Assembly: GCA_040218145.1 (NCBI GenBank)
Contig: JAVJQK010000124.1
Span: 1-57,091 of the forward strand
Direction of reading: 5' to 3'
DNA: 57,091 nt
DNA from: Sandaracinaceae bacterium
GTDB taxonomy: Bacteria > Myxococcota_A > Polyangia > Polyangiales > Sandaracinaceae
The position numbers and the translations under genes were made by a program. Positions within the stretch are counted from its first letter, which is position 1. Each line of letters opens with the position of its first letter. Below, one piece after another: positions 36,037 through 44,436 of this stretch. A model generated the notes under the pieces. It saw only the letters and a list, made by a program, of their open reading frames with translations, was not told where the DNA came from and ran no database searches.

Positions 36037-36966
36037 GTGAGCGGCAACGTCTGGGACGGTAAGGAGTGGGAGCGTCATGTCCATTCCCTCCTGGTCCTGC
36101 ATCATCGGGACAAGGGAGACGACTACCAGCCGGTGCCCGATACCCACGGTGGAGATCTCGGTATCGAGGGCTTCTCACGAACCGCCCGAACGGTATATCA
36201 GTCATATGCCCCGCAAGAGCCGCTGTCGGTGTCTCAGCGGTATGAGAAGCACCGGGTGAAGATCACAACCGACATCGGCAAGTTCGTCAGGAACGAGAAG
36301 GAGATCGCTGCGACGCTGGGTGACGCCGTCCGCATCAGGAGCTGGGTTCTTGTCGTACCTGTTCACGACAGCAAGCAACTTGTGAAACACGCCACGAAGA
36401 AGCAAGCCGAGGTGAGGAGCAAGAAATGTTGTCACATCGACAGTCGCAACTTCCAGGTGCTGATCAAGGATCACTCCGCCTTCCCCCTGGAGGAGGCCGC
36501 TTTGGCAGCGTCAGGCGCAAAGAAGATCGCGCTCTCGCCACCCCCTGACCAGGGTGCGGCGGAGCGCGACCTTGCGGAAGCGGGTGCTCTCGTGGCCCGG
36601 GCTACCGACAAACTGGAGGGGCGGATCGCCTCTGGAGTGGACGACATCGTGCGAGACCTCCTCCTGGCCTTCTTCCGTGCGGAGAACATCCTCGCCGACA
36701 TACGTGAATCCTATCCCGAACTGTCTAGCAGAATCAGAGACTTCGACGTCGGGTTCGAATACCGGGTGCAGACGGAGTCCATTCTGTCAGTCGGCGAACC
36801 GCGCAAGCGTCTTGGGGATGTGCTCGACCTGTACCGAACCCGGCTATCAGAGGTCCTGCCGAACCTGCCAGGCACACACATGGAACTGATGGTCACCGGG
36901 AAGGTCGGAGACCTCCTTGGTCGCTGCCCGCTCCACTTCGGCGACGCCAAGAAGGAGTCCTCGTGA
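36037..36966 (+). CDS. ABC-three-component effector with PD-(D/E)XK-like nuclease domain
   Basis: A 309-aa protein; GTG start supported by GGTGGGG. The N-terminus resembles a degenerate PD-(D/E)XK/Mrr-like nuclease: WERHV (E12), GGDLGIEGF (D40, E44), then TVYQSYAP where the usual E-x-K is replaced by Q-x-Y. The middle (about 60-150) is mixed; the C-terminal half is helical (LLLAFFRAENILADIRESYPEL). Its end overlaps the next gene by 4 bp (GTGA). In ABC-three-component (ABC-3C) systems an effector, a small middle component and an ABC ATPase are encoded in this order. The assignment rests on order and motif; the nuclease call is tentative. Confidence 0.65.
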   Translation: MSGNVWDGKEWERHVHSLLVLHHRDKGDDYQPVPDTHGGDLGIEGFSRTARTVYQSYAPQEPLSVSQRYEKHRVKITTDIGKFVRNEKEIAATLGDAVRIRSWVLVVPVHDSKQLVKHATKKQAEVRSKKCCHIDSRNFQVLIKDHSAFPLEEAALAASGAKKIALSPPPDQGAAERDLAEAGALVARATDKLEGRIASGVDDIVRDLLLAFFRAENILADIRESYPELSSRIRDFDVGFEYRVQTESILSVGEPRKRLGDVLDLYRTRLSEVLPNLPGTHMELMVTGKVGDLLGRCPLHFGDAKKESS

Positions 36967-37427
36967 GCGTCCCCGCACAGTTACTTGAACTTGCGGCGCA
37001 CATTACGCCTCGTCCGTATCGGGTGACGGCCGATGAGCGCCCTCTTTGGCGGATCTCGGTCGTGCTGCTTGCCGTTCCTTATGCACGGGGAGGCGCTGCA
37101 AACCGGGCGCAGCTCCACGTCCTCTACTGGGCAGCCCGCTCGCATCGCCACGCCACGCAGCTCGCCAAGTTCATGCGAAAAGGGTGCAAGTCTCTGTTCG
37201 TGCCTTTCAACACGGACCCCTCTACAGATGTCGCGATAGCGCTGGCCGGCTCCTCGCGATTACTAGCTCGCGATGAAGGCGGACGGCTCAGCCTCACGGA
37301 CGTGGGCTCCCACTTCCGCTCCGCAATCTTGGCGGGCGAGGCCTTGATGGATGAGCGCGAGCGACTCGAGTTGCTTCCGAAAAAGCTCACGCTCGGAGAA
37401 GCTCGCTCCCTGTGGAGAGCGACGTGA
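36963..37427 (+). CDS. ABC-three-component middle component
   Basis: A 154-aa soluble protein. GTG start overlaps the effector stop. The helical core resembles the winged-helix-like middle components (MC) of ABC-3C systems: PLWRISVVLLAVPYARGG, ANRAQLHVLYWAARSH, ATQLAKFM. The C-terminal half has a beta-strand pair (LARDEGGRLSLTDVGSHF). Its role would be to link effector and ATPase. Both its ends overlap neighbours by GTGA, a strict co-translation arrangement for a stoichiometric complex. Confidence 0.7.
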   Translation: MSVPAQLLELAAHITPRPYRVTADERPLWRISVVLLAVPYARGGAANRAQLHVLYWAARSHRHATQLAKFMRKGCKSLFVPFNTDPSTDVAIALAGSSRLLARDEGGRLSLTDVGSHFRSAILAGEALMDERERLELLPKKLTLGEARSLWRAT

Positions 37428-39484
37428 GCCGGCTACGGTTCCATCGCATCTTGCTGCGCTCGATTAGCGAGAAGTCGGTGTTCGAGGCGGACGTGCGGTT
37501 TGCCGAGGGATTCACAGTCCTGTGGGCCGACAACACCATGGGGAAGTCGACCTGTCTGAACGCGGTTATGTACGCGCTGGGGATGGAAGGGATCTGGGGC
37601 TCCGGAGATCGTGTGCCACTTCCGGCCGCTATGACATCCCGCATCGAAGATGAAGCGGGGGACAAGCACCACGTCCTTGAGTCGTACTGCATGCTGGAGT
37701 TCAGCGGAATGGACGCGGCACCCCGGACGGTGCGACGTCACGTTCGCCACGCTACCAAGGAGCGGAAGCTCATCGAGAGCTGGGAAGCACCTCTTGAAGC
37801 GGTACTTGAGGGTGCCGTCGCCCCTCCACGCCACTACTACGTGAAGCGTTCTCATGCCGCGACGCGCGAGGGTGGATTCCATGCAGCCCTCCCCAAGTGG
37901 ATCGGGTGGACGCTGCCCGAGGTTACGACTTACCAGGATGATCGGTCGCTCCTCTACGTGGAGACCCTTTTCCCCTACCTCTTCGTCGAGCAGAAGCGCG
38001 GCTGGCAACCCGTTCACCTGCGAATGCCGGGGTATCTCGGCATCCGTGAAGCTGACCGTCGGTCCCTCGAGTTTGTCCTGAACCTTGACGCCGGAGAGCG
38101 CGGTCGACGATTGCAGACGTTGCGGGCACAGGAGGCGGCGCTGAGAAACTCCTGGTCCGAGAGTGTGGCGAGCTTTCGAGCCGGTGCCTCCAAAGAGGCG
38201 ATCTCAGTCGAGGGGCTCCCAGACGCTCTGGGGGCCGAGTGGCCACCCACACCCGAGCCCCAGCTCTTCGTCACGGACATCGACGATGGTGAGGCGAGGA
38301 CGGTGGCGCTTGCTCATTGGCTTGAGCTGACGCGCCACCAGCTCCATGAGTGGGATCGCGCTGCGGTACCCCGGGTCGCCGCTGTCAGCGCGGCCGTGGA
38401 ACGATCTCTTCGAGCAGCCGAGCAAGAACTACAGGACGTCGTGGCGTTGGGGCATCGCGCCGCGGAGCGCGACTCGCGACTCCGAATCGAGCGGGCGGCC
38501 GTCTCCACACGCATCACCGCGGTAGATGAGGACATCCAGCGCTACGATGATGTGCGCATCCTGACCACACTCGGTGCCGAGCACGGCCTGGACGTTGCGG
38601 ACGATCGGTGTCCGACGTGTCGGCGTTCTCTTGGGGGAACGTTGATCGCGGTGGAGCACGCCGAAGTGGCGGATGTGCCCTCGACCCTTGACGCACTCAA
38701 GGAACAGCGACACGCCCTGGAAGGTCTTTCTCGACGTCTTGACAGAGACATCAACGACCAGCAGCGCCTGCTGGAGGCGGCCCAGCGAAAGGCGACCCAG
38801 CTCCGCGAGGCCATTCGAGCCCAGAGACGGACTCTACGCTCATCCGCGGAGAGTCCGTCAGAGGAACACATCCGGCGGCGGCTCCTTCTAGAACAGCGAG
38901 TTGATCGCGCTGACCTCGTGGACGCGCAATGGACCGAGTTGAAGGAGCGTCTGGGGGAGCTGTCGGCTCGCTACCGAGCGGTCGCTGAGGAGATCCGGGA
39001 ACTGAAGGACTCCGTCCTCAGTGATGAGGATGGCTCGAAGCTGTTGAAGCTCAGGAGCGTCGTGCGAAGTCAGCTCGCGGCGTATGGCTTCACGAGCTGC
39101 GCTCCGGCCGAGATCGCTATCTCTCCGACCACATATCGCCTCGTGACGGACGGACTCGATCTAGGAATCGACATGTCGGCTAGCGATCAGATTCGCGCCG
39201 TCTGGGCTCACCTGTTGGGGCTGGTCGAGCTTAGTGGGGAGTTCGAGGACATGCGCCATCCAGGAGTGCTAATCTTCGATGAGCCGCGCCAGCAGTCTAC
39301 GCGAGACCTGAGCTTTGAGGCGCTGCTTCAGCACGCAGCTGCCGTCTGCAAAGAAGGCCATCAAGTCATTTTCGCGACGAGCGAGAAGCTCGACCGCCTC
39401 CGAGGGTGGCTTCCGGAGGGGGCGAACCTTGTCGCTACGCGGGGGCGGATGCTTCAGCCACGACGCACGCTGACCAGCGAGTGA
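37424..39484 (+). CDS. Zinc-hook ABC ATPase (ABC-3C type, DUF3732-like)
   Basis: A 686-aa SMC/Rad50-like ATPase. N-terminal Walker A ADNTMGKST (near residue 34) with Ala in place of the first Gly. Two coiled coils in the middle separated by a CxxC hook, DDRCPTCRRSLGG (about 395), suited to zinc-mediated dimerisation. C-terminal Walker B GVLIFDEPRQQS (about 615), then GHQVIFATSEKLDRL. The GTG overlapping the MC stop is taken as start, matching the previous junction; another GTG is 12 bp upstream. In ABC-3C systems the ATPase senses invading nucleic acid and licenses the effector. Confidence 0.85.
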   Translation: MSRLRFHRILLRSISEKSVFEADVRFAEGFTVLWADNTMGKSTCLNAVMYALGMEGIWGSGDRVPLPAAMTSRIEDEAGDKHHVLESYCMLEFSGMDAAPRTVRRHVRHATKERKLIESWEAPLEAVLEGAVAPPRHYYVKRSHAATREGGFHAALPKWIGWTLPEVTTYQDDRSLLYVETLFPYLFVEQKRGWQPVHLRMPGYLGIREADRRSLEFVLNLDAGERGRRLQTLRAQEAALRNSWSESVASFRAGASKEAISVEGLPDALGAEWPPTPEPQLFVTDIDDGEARTVALAHWLELTRHQLHEWDRAAVPRVAAVSAAVERSLRAAEQELQDVVALGHRAAERDSRLRIERAAVSTRITAVDEDIQRYDDVRILTTLGAEHGLDVADDRCPTCRRSLGGTLIAVEHAEVADVPSTLDALKEQRHALEGLSRRLDRDINDQQRLLEAAQRKATQLREAIRAQRRTLRSSAESPSEEHIRRRLLLEQRVDRADLVDAQWTELKERLGELSARYRAVAEEIRELKDSVLSDEDGSKLLKLRSVVRSQLAAYGFTSCAPAEIAISPTTYRLVTDGLDLGIDMSASDQIRAVWAHLLGLVELSGEFEDMRHPGVLIFDEPRQQSTRDLSFEALLQHAAAVCKEGHQVIFATSEKLDRLRGWLPEGANLVATRGRMLQPRRTLTSE

Positions 39485-39556
39485 TGCGTGACGACTGAGC
39501 GTGGAGCGACATCGATCGATGACATCCGGCTTCGCTCAGCGAAGAGCAGGAACTGA

Positions 39557-42052
39557 ATGGTCGACTTCAAGAAGCTCATGGGCTCCCGCCCAGCCGGACA
39601 GGATCCAGACCCTCGGAAGATCTTCGCATCTCTCGACCGCAAGGCCTCGCATGCGGCGTTGCGTACCGCCCAGGAAGAGGCGCTCGCTAAGCTCCACGAG
39701 CGGCGTGATGCGCGAGATCTGATCTTGAAGATGCCGACCGGCCTTGGAAAAACCTCGGTCGGTCTGCTCTACCTTCAGTCCTATATGGCTGCCTCGGGCA
39801 GAGGTGCGGTGTACCTCTGCCCCACGGTCCAACTGGTTCGGCAGGTCCTGGACGAGGCCGCGCGCCTAGGCGTGAAGGCACACGAGTACCCAGCGGGGCA
39901 ACCGCACCCGCCCGCCGAGTGTCTCGGCGGGCGAGCAGTCGCCGTCTGCACCTACGACAAGATGTTCAACGCACGGAGCACGTTCCAGCGCTCAGACGTC
40001 CAGTTCAACCCCGAAGCAATCGTGTGCGACGACGCGCACGCCGGGGTCGAGGAGGTGCTGGACGCGTTCACACTTCGTGTGGGTGAACCAGGGACATACG
40101 AGGAACTGCGGGCTGTCTTTGCCGATGCCTCGGCCACCAGTACACCCGGTCCGTGGGACGACGTCCTGGTAGGCGACCCGGGTGCGGTGGTGGAAGTGCC
40201 GTACTGGACTTGGGCGACGCTTCGCGAAGCCGCACAGAGGGTCCTCCAGGCGCATGCGGACGACAGGGAGGTCAAGTTCGTGTGGCCCCGCCTTCGGGAG
40301 CGCCTCGCATGGACTCGCGTGGTCGTCTCGGCGTCCGCCGTGGAGATCTCGCCTGTTGCGCCGTTCGTCGAGGACGTCCTCCCTTTCACAAATGCGAAAC
40401 ACCGCCTGTTCATGTCCGCGACCCTCGCAGACGACGCTGCGCTTGTCCGCGCGCTGGGGTGTGACCCGTACGCGGCGCGGGAGCCCGTTCGAGTCGGCTC
40501 TGATTCTCCTCCCGGAGAGCGTCTCGTTGTCGCACCCTCGCTCGTCGACCCAACGCTAGACCGCGCTTGGCTCATCGACTGGGCTGCGAGGACGGCCGTG
40601 CGCCACTCGGTCGTTGTCCTCGCTTCTTCCTTGAAGCAGGCCGCTGACTGGGAGCGCGTAGGGGCCCAACTTGGCGCTGGGCCCACGATCGAGAGAGTCG
40701 TCGACGGCCTACGCGGTGGGTCTGTTGGGTTCGCTGTTTTTGCCCAGCGGTACGATGGAGTGGACCTGCCGGATGACGCATGCCGAGTCCTTATTCTCGA
40801 TGGCATGCCCCACGGCGAGAGCGCTACCGACATGCGTGATCGAACGCGGACCCAGATGGCGACTGGACCCAGGGCCAAGATGGTTCATCGCATCGAGCAG
40901 GGCATGGGCCGGGCGGTGCGCTCCCCCGCGGACTTCGCGGCGGTTATCCTGGCTGGTCCGGAGCTCGGTTCGTACGTGTCCAACGTCGACGTGTACCGGC
41001 ACTTCGGCCGAGATCTTCAACTTCAGCTTGAGGTCGCACGCGAGCTCGCGGACTACGCCCGCGAGGAGGGCACGCCGCCCCAGACTGTGTTCGAGTCTCT
41101 GGTCGACCAGCTGCTTCGCCGCGACGCGGGCTGGCGGGCATACTACGACGACCGCGTTAGGAATCGGCTCCAGGCCGACCCCATCACGATTGATCGGGCC
41201 GCCGTCGACATCGCCGAGGCGGAGCGGAACGCGCTGCGCCTTGCGATGAACGGCGACGGGAATGGTGCCGGGCATGTGCTCACAGCGGCCCTGGAGCTGG
41301 CCGCTTCAGATGCGAGGCGAGCGGATCTGCTCGAAGCGAAAGCGAGATTCATTCACCCGCTAGACCCTGCGGAGGCGATGCGGTTGCAGACCGCAGCCCA
41401 TGCCGCGTCGACCTCGGTTGCGCGTCCTCCCATCGGTAGCGTGGTTCGGCCCCCGGTCGCGCGGGACGCCGCGAGTCGCCTCATCGACCTCGCGCGGAGT
41501 CACACGAGCCCGAACGGACTGGTCGCGCAGTTCGACGCCTTACGCGCGCGGCTGACGTTCGATTCCTCCGCCTCCCAATTCGAGCTCGCGGTTCAGGAGC
41601 TCGGGACCTTCCTCGGGGCCGAATCGCGTCGGCCGGAGAAGGAAGACGGCGAAGGTCCGGACAACTTGTTGGCGTGGACTGACCTCTCGATAGTTGCCGA
41701 AGCAAAGAACGAGGCCGGCTACGCGGCAATCCCCAAGAAGGATGCCGAGCAGCTTCTTCACAGCGTCCAGTGGTTCAAGGACAAGAACCTTGCCCCGCAC
41801 GATCCAGTGCCGGTCTTCTTCGGCCCTTCGCAGACCTACGACACCGGCGTGCACGGGCCGCCGGGCGCTCGGGTCGTGTTCAGGGATCATCTGGCCGCTC
41901 TGGTCGACGCGGTACGTCAGGTCGTAGCGCGGCTTGCCGGGAAGCCCGCGACGGACTGGACGGCCGCAGACGTCCATCGGTTGCTTGCGGGGCACGGGCT
42001 CAACGGCTCCCAACTCGTTCAGCGATACAGCCGCCCGGTGTCGGGTGGGTGA
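39557..42052 (+). CDS. DinG/XPD-like SF2 helicase with C-terminal PD-(D/E)XK motif
   Basis: An 831-aa protein. Walker A MPTGLGKTS (about 60), motif II VCDDAHAG (DDAH, about 157), motif III LFMSATLADD (about 285), motif VI EQGMGRAVRSPADFAAVIL (about 448). Motif VI is the Helicase_C_2 form of DinG and XPD proteins. No four-Cys Fe-S cluster is apparent between the motifs. Near residue 708 is TDLSIVAEAKNEAGY, a D-x(n)-E-x-K signature for a fused nuclease. The gene follows the ABC ATPase by 72 bp and leads with a small coupled ORF into the OLD gene. Confidence 0.85.
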   Translation: MVDFKKLMGSRPAGQDPDPRKIFASLDRKASHAALRTAQEEALAKLHERRDARDLILKMPTGLGKTSVGLLYLQSYMAASGRGAVYLCPTVQLVRQVLDEAARLGVKAHEYPAGQPHPPAECLGGRAVAVCTYDKMFNARSTFQRSDVQFNPEAIVCDDAHAGVEEVLDAFTLRVGEPGTYEELRAVFADASATSTPGPWDDVLVGDPGAVVEVPYWTWATLREAAQRVLQAHADDREVKFVWPRLRERLAWTRVVVSASAVEISPVAPFVEDVLPFTNAKHRLFMSATLADDAALVRALGCDPYAAREPVRVGSDSPPGERLVVAPSLVDPTLDRAWLIDWAARTAVRHSVVVLASSLKQAADWERVGAQLGAGPTIERVVDGLRGGSVGFAVFAQRYDGVDLPDDACRVLILDGMPHGESATDMRDRTRTQMATGPRAKMVHRIEQGMGRAVRSPADFAAVILAGPELGSYVSNVDVYRHFGRDLQLQLEVARELADYAREEGTPPQTVFESLVDQLLRRDAGWRAYYDDRVRNRLQADPITIDRAAVDIAEAERNALRLAMNGDGNGAGHVLTAALELAASDARRADLLEAKARFIHPLDPAEAMRLQTAAHAASTSVARPPIGSVVRPPVARDAASRLIDLARSHTSPNGLVAQFDALRARLTFDSSASQFELAVQELGTFLGAESRRPEKEDGEGPDNLLAWTDLSIVAEAKNEAGYAAIPKKDAEQLLHSVQWFKDKNLAPHDPVPVFFGPSQTYDTGVHGPPGARVVFRDHLAALVDAVRQVVARLAGKPATDWTAADVHRLLAGHGLNGSQLVQRYSRPVSGG

Positions 42053-42188
42053 CGGTCGACAGCGCCAGATCGAAGGCGACGGCGTCGACGCACCGCACTC
42101 AGTGCCGGCTGCGCACCTGCCCGACGACCACTCGAGGCGAGCCCCTGGCGAGGACGACGAGATTCAGCGCGCGAGGCAAACTCCATGA
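42045..42188 (+). CDS. Tiny ORF coupled to helicase and OLD genes
   Basis: 47 codons from GTG; the start overlaps the helicase stop (GTGGGTGA) and the stop overlaps the OLD ATG (ATGA). The peptide is acidic and Gly/Asp-rich (GDGRQRQIEGDGVDAPHS). Filling the gap with perfect overlaps at both ends suggests a real coupling peptide or leader for translation of the nuclease gene. It has no known motif. Confidence 0.4.
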   Translation: MGDGRQRQIEGDGVDAPHSVPAAHLPDDHSRRAPGEDDEIQRARQTP

Positions 42189-43933
42189 AGCTCAAGAGTA
42201 TCCAGCTTGAACGGTTTCGGCAGTTCAAGGACACGACGTTCGAGTTCGGCGACGTCAACGTGCTCGTCGGTCCGAACAACTCAGGGAAGACGAGCGTCCT
42301 TCACGCAATTCGCGCCTTCTTCGGCTTGATGCATGGACACGTGCGCTTCGAAGGAACACCTCCCAGGGCCAAGTACCATCGGCGTTTTCTTGCCGGGCCA
42401 GAAGAGGTCGCCCCGGCTCCCGACCTTCGCGAGCTCTGGCACCAGCAACAGGTTGGGCAGCCGCTGAAGCTGAAGGCGACGTTCACCGACGGCGCCGAGT
42501 TCGTCGTCATGCTTCGTCAGCAGTTCGGCCAAATCCATGTGTCGACCGAACCGCTCCCGGCCGGCCTCACCGCCGCCAAGGCGACGGCCTACCTCGGTCA
42601 GCCCGTGGCCTTCATTCCCGGCCTCGTGGGGGTTCTCGTGGAGGAGCCCTTCGCCACGCTCGCGCGGCGAAACTCCCTCGCGACACAGGGGCGCTATAGC
42701 GAGATCTTTCGAAGCAGCCTGGTGCAGCTTCGGGAGCGCGATTCGGACGCCGTCGCGAAGATCAATGAATCGCTCGGTGACCTCTTCGGCATCACGGTGA
42801 CGCAGATCATCTTCGACATGGACACCGACGAGCACGTCACGGTGCGCTACAAGCAGGATGGGGTTGAGTACGACGTCGTATCTTCCGGCTCGGGGCTTCA
42901 GCAGATCATCCAGGTCCTGACCTACCTGTATCTCGCGAAGCCCAAGTTCCTTCTGATCGACGAGCCAGACGCCCACCTGCACAGCAAGCTCCAGGCGAGA
43001 CTCGGCGCCGTTCTGCGCCAGGTTGCCAAGGACCTGGACGCGCAGCTGTTCGTCAGCACGCATTCGGTCGATCTGGCCGACACGTTCCAGACCGACCAGG
43101 TCATGGTCGTTGATCGCGGCAAGGACAGGATCGCGGCGCTCGGGAACCAATCCGGTCTCGTTGAGCACCTCGTCGACGCGGGGGTTGTGGACGTCTCTTC
43201 GCTCTCGCGCATCCTCGCCTCGCGTCGGCTGGTTGTGATCGAGGACAAGGACCAGACGGTGCTCAAGGCGATCGACAAGACCATTGGGAGCCCTCTGTAC
43301 TCATCAAGCAGCAGCAGCTACGTGCTGCCCGCGAAGGGGGTGAGCAACTTCCGGGCGATTGGTGACCTCGGGCGTGTCTTGAGTGGTCTCACGGGGACGC
43401 CGTTCGAGATTGTCTTCGTGCAGGATCGGGATGGGATGCCGGACTTCATGGAGGAGCAGTTCTTGGAGTCCCAGTCCCAGGACGGTGTGGCTCCGCGGGT
43501 GCTCGGGCGACACGAGATCGAGAGCTACCTGATCGATCCAGGACTGATCGCTGCGGCTCGAGACCGTGTTGGGTTGCCGCTGGAGGCTGCTGACGCCGAG
43601 TCGGCCATCCTCGCTGCTGCGGACGACCTGAAGGCGGAGGCGCGGCGCATGGCTCGCGAAACGGCGCGAGGCATTAACAGGCATCTTGATGACGGAAAGA
43701 AGTGGAAGGATGCGCAGCTGGAGATCGACGTGGACAGGTGGTTCGACGGCCTCGACCTCCGAAGCCTCGATGTTGTTCGGACCGTGTTCCCGGGGAAGGA
43801 ACTCCTCAAGGAGACACTGAAGAGGGTGAACGACGGCGCCGCGAAGCAGGTGACACGAGGAACGCTGATCGCCGCGCTGGATGCGGGCGTCATTCCCGAC
43901 ACGCTGAAGGACTTCCTTTCGAAGCTTGCATGA
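42185..43933 (+). CDS. OLD-family ATPase/TOPRIM nuclease
   Basis: A 582-aa protein. N-terminal ABC-type ATPase domain: MKLKSIQLERFRQFKD, Walker A GPNNSGKTS (about 29), Walker B KFLLIDEPDAHLHS (about 255), switch STHSVDLADTF. C-terminal TOPRIM: VVIEDKDQ (catalytic Glu, about 350), IVFVQDRDGMPD (D-x-D, about 411), then RHEIESYLIDP (about 441), the usual order in OLD and GajA proteins. So it is likely a DNA nuclease gated by ATP. In Gabija systems an OLD protein works with a UvrD helicase; here the partner would be a DinG-like helicase. It is the last gene on this strand. Confidence 0.9.
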   Translation: MKLKSIQLERFRQFKDTTFEFGDVNVLVGPNNSGKTSVLHAIRAFFGLMHGHVRFEGTPPRAKYHRRFLAGPEEVAPAPDLRELWHQQQVGQPLKLKATFTDGAEFVVMLRQQFGQIHVSTEPLPAGLTAAKATAYLGQPVAFIPGLVGVLVEEPFATLARRNSLATQGRYSEIFRSSLVQLRERDSDAVAKINESLGDLFGITVTQIIFDMDTDEHVTVRYKQDGVEYDVVSSGSGLQQIIQVLTYLYLAKPKFLLIDEPDAHLHSKLQARLGAVLRQVAKDLDAQLFVSTHSVDLADTFQTDQVMVVDRGKDRIAALGNQSGLVEHLVDAGVVDVSSLSRILASRRLVVIEDKDQTVLKAIDKTIGSPLYSSSSSSYVLPAKGVSNFRAIGDLGRVLSGLTGTPFEIVFVQDRDGMPDFMEEQFLESQSQDGVAPRVLGRHEIESYLIDPGLIAAARDRVGLPLEAADAESAILAAADDLKAEARRMARETARGINRHLDDGKKWKDAQLEIDVDRWFDGLDLRSLDVVRTVFPGKELLKETLKRVNDGAAKQVTRGTLIAALDAGVIPDTLKDFLSKLA

Positions 43934-44008
43934 CGGGCCGGGCGGTTCTCGCGTCACGTCCGAGATCGGCACCGTGGTCTGATTGCCCTGCTACGCACGT
44001 AGTGGCAC

Positions 44009-44282
44009 TCAGGCGGCCTTGACCTCGTCCCACACCAGCGGGGCTGCCCTCAATAGGGCGCCCAGCGCGCCCCCGCAGTACGCCCCCGCCGTAGTCGCGG
44101 CGTCCAGTAGTGCGAGCGTGTCGACCCACACGGCCGAATAGCCGCCGTCGCGACGTCGGGCCCTCGTGGCCGAACACCTTCCCGAAGTCCTGGGAAGCGT
44201 TCGGGAACGAAATTCGATCGTCGCCCGTGTCCGCGCCTCGCGTCGCGATTGGCAGCGGCGCTGCACTCGGAGCGGTCACCAT
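44009..44282 (-). pseudogene. Small frameshifted gene (relic copy 1)
   Basis: The ATG end reads MVTAPSAAPLPIATRG up to SFPNASQDFGKVFGHEGP in one frame; a second frame continues GGYSAVWVDTLALLDAATT, then AYCGGALGALLRAAPLVWDE. One frameshift near 44140 would join them into about 91 aa. The C-terminal 25 residues have a homologue at 45174-45323. The function is unknown. Confidence 0.4.
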
Positions 44283-44436
44283 CGGCGATGAAGCTGAGCA
44301 GTCCTCGCGCGCCGTCTCGGCCCGCGCGGACTTCGTTGCACGCCCAGCCTCATCCGGCCCGCCTGCTTTGCCACGAATCTCGGACCTGCCGCGCGGCCTT
44401 CTTGCTCAGGAAGCGCTCGCGGAAGCGCCGGGCTAG

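Noticed and set aside
36037-43933. Naming the island Gabija
   Set aside because: There is an OLD-like protein but no UvrD-type helicase; the helicase has DinG/XPD-type motif VI.
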